A DNA stretch of 64,000 bases, taken from Legionella sp. PC997. Lineage in GTDB: Bacteria; Pseudomonadota; Gammaproteobacteria; Legionellales; Legionellaceae. The DNA is taken from positions 1 through 64,000 of the forward strand of contig NZ_CP059578.1 of NCBI RefSeq assembly GCF_014109825.1. The letters run 5' to 3'. Shown in pieces: positions 36,321 to 43,202 of the stretch (positions within the stretch are counted from its first letter, which is position 1; each line of letters opens with the position of its first letter). Below the pieces are notes generated by a model, which was not told the origin of the DNA, did not search any database, and saw nothing but the letters and a program-made list of their open reading frames with translations. The position numbers and the translations under genes are program-made.

Positions 36321-36767
36321 CTAAGTATTAAAAATTAAAGATAGCTGCAACTTCTCATTGTTCTTTTGTATTACTGGTTTATTTGCTTTAATGGGAGCGA
36401 CGCTTCTTTTATTGCTTTTTGAGTTTTGCTTAGAAGAAAAGTGATCAACAACATGATGAAATGCCAATAAAAAAATAAAGCCCTCAATAATAGAGGAAAA
36501 TAGCTCATAGCTTTTTTGGAATCTAATTTTAATGAGTGCATAGAGTTGAGTTAATGCATCTTCGTAATTAGAGAATACTTGAGTGGTAGATTTCCCAAGT
36601 TTTGTTTTGATGCGTCCATTGCTTAATATAATTATCCAATCTCCAAATAAATCCTGAGATAAACGAAATTCATAATACCGAGTTCCTTTTTCAAATCTAA
36701 TATAATGAAAGGGATTTTTTTTAAGCTCAAATAATTTGAACCAAAAAGGATTGTATAAAAATAACAT
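36321..36767 (-). CDS. WGR-like domain protein coupled to the recombinase
   Basis: A 148-residue protein. Residues about 15-95 look like a WGR domain: FEKGTRYYEFRLSQDLFGDW, ILSNGRIKTKLGKSTTQVF, and a helix NYEDALTQLYALIKIRFQKS; the WGR tryptophan-Gly-Arg core is SNGR here, so the motif is degenerate. WGR domains bind nucleic acid in PARPs and bacterial proteins. The C-terminal 50 residues are basic and rich in Ser, Asn and Lys, likely disordered. Its ATG overlaps the stop of the upstream tyrosine recombinase (TAATG), so the two are translationally coupled. A degraded copy is at 34710-34916. A role as recombination partner is inference. Confidence 0.65.
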   Translation of the reverse strand: MLFLYNPFWFKLFELKKNPFHYIRFEKGTRYYEFRLSQDLFGDWIIILSNGRIKTKLGKSTTQVFSNYEDALTQLYALIKIRFQKSYELFSSIIEGFIFLLAFHHVVDHFSSKQNSKSNKRSVAPIKANKPVIQKNNEKLQLSLIFNT

Positions 36768-37366
36768 TAAAAGATTGCCATACTTGAAATTCTTTTTAAT
36801 CGATTTGGATTATCTTCTACATATTCAGATGTTGTAACAATATGGGCATGTCCTGCTAACCGAGAGACTGCTTTGATATCCGCACCTTGTTCAATAAGAC
36901 GAGTGATAAAGGTTCTTCTTCCAGTATGCGAACTTGCACCAACTAATCCTGCCTTATTATAAAGTTTCCTAAACCACTTCTGAAGCACGTCGGGATGAAA
37001 GCGACTTCCTCTTTGTGTTTTAAATAGGGGGGCCTTGAAATTAAAAAGCTCCTTTTCTTTTTTGTGAACATCATCAATATATTCCAATAAAGCAGATGCA
37101 ACTTTTTTATTGGTGATATAAACATGACGTTGTTTATCCCCTTTGGTCATTGCCCTTTTTAAATTAACTTCTTCCAGAATATTAAAATCAAAATCAATAA
37201 CATCTTTAAACGTTAGAGACGAAATTTCCTTAACTCTTAATCCTAAGCCAAAAGAACAATAAATTATTGCTATATTGCGTAATGCAAAAGGGGAGGCTTT
37301 TGCAATGATTAAAAGACGTTTGAATTCTTGTTCATTTAAAACCCTGGCTTTTCCTTCGCGAGACAT
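36767..37366 (-). CDS. Short tyrosine recombinase (catalytic domain only)
   Basis: About 199 residues from the ATG at 37366 (the frame is open to 37420). It contains the full catalytic set of the phage-integrase family: Arg in GLGLRVKEIS, Lys in KRAMTKGDKQRHV, His-x-x-Arg in SSHTGRRTFI, His in LAGHAH and the nucleophile Tyr in TTSEYVEDN. The usual SAM-like core-binding domain is missing (typical integrases are 300 or more residues), so DNA contact may need a partner, perhaps the coupled WGR-like protein. No tRNA or obvious att core is adjacent. Small recombinases of this kind act as XerC-like resolvases or mobile-element integrases. Confidence 0.82.
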   Translation of the reverse strand: MSREGKARVLNEQEFKRLLIIAKASPFALRNIAIIYCSFGLGLRVKEISSLTFKDVIDFDFNILEEVNLKRAMTKGDKQRHVYITNKKVASALLEYIDDVHKKEKELFNFKAPLFKTQRGSRFHPDVLQKWFRKLYNKAGLVGASSHTGRRTFITRLIEQGADIKAVSRLAGHAHIVTTSEYVEDNPNRLKRISSMAIF

Positions 37367-38125
37367 AAAAAGTATATAAGTTCTATAAATATAATAAATA
37401 ATAACATTTAAAGACCTCATCTACTATATGAAAGTCTGAATAATTTATTTAATCCTTTAAAAGTGCGGAGAGGTCTTATAATGTATGTTTCTAGACCTTA
37501 TATGATGTTTTGTGATGCGAGCATGTAAGGTGATTATGATCATTAAAAAAACTTTTGAGTAGGTTATCTTATTAGTCTACACCCATATTGAGTTTTGATG
37601 TTTTTTTTTCTAATAGCCTGTCGGTTATTCCTTATATTCCAGGAATAATAATTTTTAATTAAATCAAACCAGGTAATAGAATGAGCGAATCCTCAGGAGT
37701 TATAGTATTCTCATGTTTATTGAGATGGAGTAAAGAGCAAGCAGTAATGATTGTTAGCCCTTAGCTAGATTTTCTTTCGCCCAAACAGACTAATTCATAA
37801 TCTCTTCAAAATTTTAAATTTTTAACGGTGGAGATTAAGAGCAATTTTTTTAAGGTTTATAATCTGCTAGAAATAGATGGGCAAAAAGATGCGACTATAC
37901 GATGACTGAAAACATTTTTATTTTTGAGGGTGGGTCCTTAATTCTTGCAATGAAACTCATATAAAAATGGAATCTATTACATTTTTAATGTATTAAATAT
38001 AAACTTAAAAACTTTAGATGGAATAAGGGATAGGTCTATATTGCACATTTCACTGATGAGGTATGCCGTATTTGGGTTTGTCTTTTAATAATTAATAAGT
38101 AAATATTAACTTATTCCAAAATAGA
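37367..38125. other. Intergenic region, no intact gene seen
   Basis: About 700 AT-rich bases upstream of the recombinase gene. Near 37471-37510, GAGGTCTTATAATG and TAGACCTTATATGATG form an AGGTCT/AGACCT inverted pair close to a -10-like TATAAT. Around 37560 there is a TTTTTTTTT run. No open frame with coding character. Confidence 0.35.
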
Positions 38126-38959
38126 CTAATGGGGATTATTTCTTATACGGCGAGGGTCCAAAACCATTTCTTTTTTGAAGATGGGAGAATTTTCAAATCT
38201 TTTAATCATGTTAAAAATAATTCTGCAGAATTCTTGAGATTTTTCAGAGTTCAATTTATATAATTTAAATAAATTATCATCAAATTTTTTATTAAAATAA
38301 TTCCATGCAATTTCCCGATTTCTATATTCTAATGAATACCAATTATTAGTATCACTAAAAACTTTCAAATCCTCCGCTTTTGAATTTATTGGTTCAAAAA
38401 AGCCATTAGTAATGAAAATATTATATGTTTGGCTGAATGTTACTAACGATTTATATATATCTAGTAACCACATAAGTTCTTTATTGTTTAAATATTTTAA
38501 ATTCATATTAGAATCCAAAATTTTTTCTAGCTGCGGAATATAGTTTTCCCAATTGATAAAAATATCAAAACCTAAAAATGTTTTTTCTTTTAAAGTATTA
38601 CTTAATAAATGAAACTCCCAATCAACAACATGATTTAAATCCTTTAGAGAGGTTTCCTTTGTATAGTGTAAGAATGTTAATCTAGTTAAAGCATGCAGGA
38701 TTTTTTGAATGTGATCCGCAATTTTCATATTTATATATCGATGTATTTCAATATTCAAATACCGATCCGAATAATATTTTACAGATTCAAATACTAATAA
38801 TACTAATACTATGGAGTAGGAGGTACCTGCCAATCCAAGCCACAATTCATTTAAAGCTTTATTATAATATGCAATAAGAAGAAAAATACTACCTAAGATA
38901 ACTACTATAAGATAAGGAAAAATAATAATTAAAAAGTTTTTTATAGAATTCCATTTCAT
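38126..38959 (-). CDS. Membrane protein of unknown function
   Basis: A 277-residue protein with two N-terminal membrane helices (about residues 8-30 and 40-60: FLIIIFPYLIVVILGSIFLL and SYSIVLVLLVF), then a long, mostly helical cytoplasmic part ending in a basic tail (DPRRIRNNPH). I do not recognise a family. The layout of two helices plus a cytoplasmic helical domain is common in phage-defence membrane effectors and in stress sensors, but no diagnostic motif is visible. No adjacent partner gene in the same orientation. Confidence 0.65.
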   Translation of the reverse strand: MKWNSIKNFLIIIFPYLIVVILGSIFLLIAYYNKALNELWLGLAGTSYSIVLVLLVFESVKYYSDRYLNIEIHRYINMKIADHIQKILHALTRLTFLHYTKETSLKDLNHVVDWEFHLLSNTLKEKTFLGFDIFINWENYIPQLEKILDSNMNLKYLNNKELMWLLDIYKSLVTFSQTYNIFITNGFFEPINSKAEDLKVFSDTNNWYSLEYRNREIAWNYFNKKFDDNLFKLYKLNSEKSQEFCRIIFNMIKRFENSPIFKKEMVLDPRRIRNNPH

Positions 38960-39254
38960 AACTACTCACTTAAGTATGGACATCATGATACATTAAGTAT
39001 AGCTGCTGCAAGTGCTAATAAATGGATAATGGGTTGTAATGAGTATAAATAGGAAAGAAGTTGCACTAGTCAGATAATTGTAGAGAGAGATTAGAAAAGA
39101 ACTGACCTCGAGATCCCCAATAATTGAAATTTAATTTTTACCTCACAAGCAGTAAATACACCAAATCTTTTGAGCTGATAAATATAGTTATTTAAGAATT
39201 GTAAGGCGAAGAGCTATACTTTCTTAATAAGAGTCCTTCTATGAACCATTTAAA

Positions 39255-40990
39255 ATGGAATTTTATACTTATTTAACTTTGGAAGATTTACATAGATGTA
39301 GAAATAAAATAATCCTCCCCATTATTAATGATTTTTCTTCTGAAAATCTTGAGTATTTAGCCCTAGAATATATAAAAAGTTACGAGCCATGTCAGTTAAT
39401 CGAGTTCCTTTCTTTGCTTAACATGATAGTGTCTGTAAAAGAAATAGACGAAATAAGATTAATACAAAATCATTTATTAAAAAGCGCTGGTTGGCCAATT
39501 TTTCCTCGCCATATATTGTTGCACCGATACAATCTATTAAGTCTACTGGGAGTAACTTTAAAGCATATTGAAACAATGAAAGGAACAGTTTCTCTATCCG
39601 CACGATGTTTAATGAATAGTGATAAGTTTCTGGTAGCACTAGCAATTTTAAATTGCCACCCTCACAAAGAGAATGACTTTATAAGACAATTAATTAGAGA
39701 TTTTCCGAACTATAATTACAACCATTTTGGCCAAATAATATTTTTTAATCGTATTTTGAAAAGTTATTTACTTTTTTCTCACAGAGAAAATAAAGAGTGG
39801 AATGAGTTATTAGGCCTTTTTAAAAGGAAAAATGAGTTAGATATAAAACAATTAATCCAGAGCGTGGTGGGATTTTGGCAATATTATTCTTCTAAATTTG
39901 ATTTAAACCGACCTCAAACCTTTTTTATTAAAGACTCTAAGTTTAAAAAATTTTTGCCTGCCATAAAATATTTAACTAGCACTACAACCGAAATAGGTAA
40001 AAAATTTCATTCTCAAGACATAAAACTTTACAATGTATCTAATGAAACAGTGTTACGACCATTTATCCTAAAAGAGGAAGGGGTAAGATTTCCAATAGAT
40101 TTTTTTTCCATTATTAATACAAATGGTGCTTTAGCATTTGAAATTTTCGAACAATGCTATTTTTCATCTGATAATGGTAATAAGGCAGAACAATATAAAA
40201 CTTTCAAGGACAAGATATATTCTGCTATATCAGAAGATATTTTTATTAAAATAATAAAGAGAATCTTTCCGGAACATTTCGAGGAAACTAGGAATCAAAA
40301 AGGATATCCGGATTGTATAGTCAAAGATAATCGTTCGATTATTTTATTTGAATATACCACTCAAGAACCCGGTTATTTAACAATTTTTTCTCAAGATATT
40401 AGTAGAGTTAAAGAAAAATATTCATCCATCCTTGTAAAAAGGTCAAGTCAATCTAATCCTAAAGCCAAACTTGAGCAAATTTCAAATCAAATTTCATTAT
40501 TAAAGAACAAATATGAAGTCAAAAAAATTTTCCCTATTTTAGTTACTGATAATCATTTTGGTGATTTTGATTTACTTGATCAAATGGATTATTTTTTAAC
40601 TCATTGGATATATAAAAAAATGAAGTCAAAAAAATTTTCCCTATTTTAGTTACTGATAATCATTTTGGTGATTTTGATTTACTTGATCAAATGGATTATT
40701 TTTTAACTCATTGGATATATAAAAAAAATCTTACAAATTTAAAAGAAAATAAAATTACTTTTTTATCAATGGATGATATATTTTTCATCTTCAGATATAA
40801 AAAAATGAACTCCATATCTACTTTAACTAAAGCATTGCAAGAGTGGAATTCAGATTTTTCACTGAAAAAAAACTACACATATAGTTTTTCAGCATATCTT
40901 GCATCAAACTGCAAAGTAATCTCAAAAAATTACAAGGCTTTTTGTGATTCTGCTTTTTCATATTTAGATATGAAGCCTCTCAATAAATGA
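39255..40990 (+). pseudogene. Nuclease-like gene broken by a 107-bp tandem duplication
   Basis: The frame from 39255 runs 464 residues and stops in the second copy of a 107-bp direct repeat; the rest (NLTNLKENKITFLSMDDIFF to MKPLNK) continues in another frame to 40990. Deleting one repeat copy gives one protein of about 542 residues. The N-terminal 250 residues are helical and unassigned. Residues 351-368, YPDCIVKDNRSIILFEYT, have a PD-x12-E-x-T pattern like PD-(D/E)XK nucleases, though the usual Lys is not there. The truncated product might still fold. Function is not known; a defence role is suggested only by neighbourhood. Confidence 0.75.
40514..40727. repeat. Perfect 107-bp tandem duplication
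   Basis: 40514-40620 is repeated base for base at 40621-40727, beginning TGAAGTCAAAAAAATTTTCC and ending in a run of seven As. 107 is not a multiple of three, so the repeat shifts the frame of the host gene. The lack of mismatches indicates a recent event. Confidence 0.95.
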
Positions 40991-41118
40991 TTTCAATCTG
41001 CAAATCTTACCGGATCAAATTAATCTGATAATTAATAGGGGATAGGGAGACTGAAATCAGAAAATCCTTAACCTTAATAAGTCTGATTACTTTAATAATC
41101 AGACTTTACTGTAATATT

Positions 41119-41658
41119 TTATTGCGCGCTATTTCTAACTATTGATAAGGCTCCATTCACATGAGCCACTGAATAGCCAGATTCAAGCAAATCTCTCAAT
41201 AGTTCAGGAAAAATCATTCTGTCTACTGAAACATTTATCAAAGATGAGTCGTTATTAATTAAGACTTCATTCTTAGAGATATCCTCTACCTGCTTTTTGG
41301 GATTAAAAAATTTCTTGAAGGAATCTATACGCATCAAATTTTTTGCACTAATTTCGCAAACATCTCGGAATTCATTTAAGTAGTCTTTCCCGCTTTTTGT
41401 AATTAACGCAGTTCCTCTCTTTGGGAAATCAATTAGTCCTGCTTTCTTTAAATATGTTAAAGCCCAACTCACGCGATCATTATGAAGTGGTGTACCATTT
41501 TTTTTCAACACTTGCAGCAATGGGTTTGGAAGGTTCCAAATTTTTTGTATCATATCTGGTAATACTTTCCGTGCATTGCTAATCATTTCTTCTTTACTAA
41601 TTAAATCTAAAACAACAAACGTATATTCACGTAAATATGGTAATTTCGAATCACTCAT
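41119..41658 (-). CDS. Mrr-N-like winged-helix protein
   Basis: A 179-residue protein from the ATG at 41658 (an in-frame ATG four codons upstream is possible). The first 110 residues resemble the N-terminal winged helix of Mrr restriction enzymes: KLPYLREYTFVVLDLI, NGTPLHNDRVSWALTYLKKA, GLIDFPKRGTALITKSGKDY. There is no Mrr nuclease domain after it; the remaining 70 residues are unassigned. It is probably a DNA-binding regulator or a truncated Mrr relative. Its upstream region carries many AACTA-type repeats, so self-regulation is a reasonable guess. Confidence 0.65.
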   Translation of the reverse strand: MSDSKLPYLREYTFVVLDLISKEEMISNARKVLPDMIQKIWNLPNPLLQVLKKNGTPLHNDRVSWALTYLKKAGLIDFPKRGTALITKSGKDYLNEFRDVCEISAKNLMRIDSFKKFFNPKKQVEDISKNEVLINNDSSLINVSVDRMIFPELLRDLLESGYSVAHVNGALSIVRNSAQ

Positions 41659-41710
41659 AAAAGGCCTCAAATCTAATAAATATTAATCATAATTTTGGAA
41701 TTATTTAACA

Positions 41711-41912
41711 GTTTTCCAAAACTACACAAAAACTACGTTATTAACTAAATAGTTTTATACATAGATATAATATTAATTGCTTTATATCATAGTAATGGTC
41801 GCTATTTAATCACTTATATAAAACTATGTCAAACTATGGTGTAGTTTAAATAGTTTTACCCATGGTTTTAATGGTAATTAAATAGTTAGATAATATAAAA
41901 CAATAGTTTTAT
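41711..41912. repeat. Cluster of AACTA / TAGTTT repeats
   Basis: Nine or so copies of AAACTA or its complement lie within 200 bases, for example AGTTTTCCAAAACT (41711-41724), AAATAGTTTTATA (41748-41760), AAAACTATGTCAAACTATGG (41821-41840), AAATAGTTTTACC and AATAGTTTTATG. CACTTATATAAAACTAT near 41811 is imperfectly inverted at about 41903-41925. Such a cluster just upstream of a DNA-binding protein gene suggests an operator array; replication iterons are an alternative. Confidence 0.65.
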
Positions 41913-42174
41913 GAATATATAAGTGAATTTTCTCTACCATCTGGCATAAAGGAGAAATCTCTGACGCCCATGAATATGGCTCCAGCGCTGGAGATTTTTA
42001 GTACGTTTTTTCGTTTAGTATAAATAGTATTTTCAGTAGGACTTTTTAAAAGGAAGAGCTCATAATAGCTGGCCTTACCTAACGGGCTATTTCCTCATGT
42101 AAAATAAAAGGGCCTTGATAGTTATTCAATAATTTAACACCTTTTAACCTATTTGTTTTAATCCTTTTTTTATT
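41913..42174. other. Intergenic region with a perfect 14-bp palindrome
   Basis: CTCCAGCGCTGGAG (41980-41993) is a perfect palindrome followed by ATTTTTA; it may be a short terminator for plus-strand transcription or a protein site. It lies 3' of the minus-strand gene ending at 42175. Nothing else recognised. Confidence 0.45.
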
Positions 42175-42405
42175 CTACTGGCTAATTAATTGAAGAAAAT
42201 AGTTAAATTGGGGATATTCTCTACAATACAACTCTAATTGCTTTTCACATGTTGCATTAATCATGCATCGCACATCTGGAATGAAATCCATTAAAGTTGT
42301 TACGATTACATGCTCAGGGACATTTCTTTCAAGAAGTTGTTCGACTTGAATATTAATTACACGAATTAATTCTTTATCATGGTCCGAGAGTAGTATTGGC
42401 TTCAT
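42175..42405 (-). CDS. Hypothetical small protein in the mobilisation operon
   Basis: A 76-residue acidic helical protein (LSDHDKELIRVINIQVEQLL, then PEHVIVTTLMDFIPDVRCMI). No family recognised, no signal peptide. Its start overlaps the end of the upstream minus-strand gene by about 29 bases, consistent with translational coupling in the group at 42175-42998. Confidence 0.55.
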   Translation of the reverse strand: MKPILLSDHDKELIRVINIQVEQLLERNVPEHVIVTTLMDFIPDVRCMINATCEKQLELYCREYPQFNYFLQLISQ

Positions 42406-42652
42406 TGTATATTTTTAAAAATTTTGTTAAAAAAATTGAAGTTGGAACAGGATGAGTGACTTCGGCAGTATCATTATTCCAACTTGACGAACTGGTTCCG
42501 AAGGTATTGTCCGAACTATCAAAAGCGCCTCTCATAGGAAGTCCTGTTGCTGGACTAATTCGAGTGTCCTCTTTTCTGCATGAATTACGTGATGATTCTT
42601 CAACTTCCGATTCAAGGTTGTTGTAAATCCATAGGAACGGTTTGAACACCAA
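42377..42652 (-). CDS. Hypothetical small protein in the mobilisation operon
   Basis: A 91-residue protein using TTG at 42652 (or GTG next to it). It has a segment CRKEDTRISPATGLPMRGAF followed by a Ser/Asn-rich stretch (SSDNTFGTSSSSWNND), so it is probably partly unstructured. I do not recognise it. An ATG at 42667 is in another frame. The short gap to the TraD-like gene upstream and overlap with the gene downstream suggest an operon. Confidence 0.45.
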   Translation of the reverse strand: MVFKPFLWIYNNLESEVEESSRNSCRKEDTRISPATGLPMRGAFDSSDNTFGTSSSSWNNDTAEVTHPVPTSIFLTKFLKIYNEANTTLGP

Positions 42653-42686
42653 TTTAATCCATTCATAATTTATACTTAATGTGTTG

Positions 42687-42998
42687 TTATTCCATCTGTT
42701 CGGTTTCTAGGACACTTTGTTCTTCCTGAATTGGCTCTAAATGAAATAATTCTCTATCCACATTCCGTTTAATGTAATGATTCATTTGCTGGTATAAATC
42801 AAACAAAGTCCCCTCTCTACTAGCTTTATCAATGAAATAGGAACCAATGAGAATTTTCCGTCGCGTATCTCGCTTTCTCTCTCGGGCTTTTTCAAGTGAT
42901 TCAAGTTTTTGAATTTGCGCTTTGATCTGTTCTTGTTTTTTCTTTAAGGCATCCAGCCGCGATTGTTTTTCGCTCATTTTTTTATAATCAATAGTCAT
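42687..42998 (-). CDS. Ti-type TraD-like mobilisation protein
   Basis: A 103-residue basic, coiled-coil-rich protein: KKMSEKQSRLDALKKKQEQI, KAQIQKLESLEKARERKRDT and RRKILIGSYFIDKAS. The ERKRDTRRKILIG block is the signature of the small conjugal TraD of Agrobacterium Ti plasmids (unrelated to F TraD), a DNA-transfer accessory protein. It is divergent from the TraA relaxase across the candidate oriT, the same arrangement as traCDG and traA in Ti plasmids. Confidence 0.78.
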   Translation of the reverse strand: MTIDYKKMSEKQSRLDALKKKQEQIKAQIQKLESLEKARERKRDTRRKILIGSYFIDKASREGTLFDLYQQMNHYIKRNVDRELFHLEPIQEEQSVLETEQME

Positions 42999-43058
42999 CC
43001 TAGTCCAAATTCTACGAGGTTTTATATAAATATCAAGAGATAATAAATATTAATAAAT

Positions 43059-43140
43059 AACATTGGAGCGAAGCGACCCAGATGCCGCACTGGCGATAGA
43101 AGTGCGCGCTTATACGTTGCGTTACAACGTGCGCTTTGAT
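43059..43140. other. Candidate oriT
   Basis: Between divergent traD-like and traA genes. A 6-bp inverted repeat, CGCACT (43086-43091) / AGTGCG (43101-43106), runs into AGTGCGCGCTTATACG, close to the MobQ-type nick core (AAGTGCG before the cleaved bond in RSF1010-like plasmids, from memory). A second hairpin, ACGTTG-CGTTA-CAACGT (43114-43130), follows, then GTGCGCTTTG. GC content is well above the surroundings. Location and structure match Ti-type oriT; the exact nick is not proven. Confidence 0.65.
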
Positions 43141-43202
43141 ATGCTGAAAATTCTTAAGTGAACAAATCTAGTTTTAAAACCACAAAATTATGGTATAGGG
43201 AT

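Noticed and set aside
36767..37440. tRNA attachment site beside the tyrosine recombinase
   Set aside because: No tRNA cloverleaf or 3' tRNA end was found in the flanking sequence on either strand.
41711..41912. CRISPR array in the AACTA repeat cluster
   Set aside because: Units are only 5-13 bases, irregularly spaced and in both orientations; there are no spacers of constant length and no cas genes.
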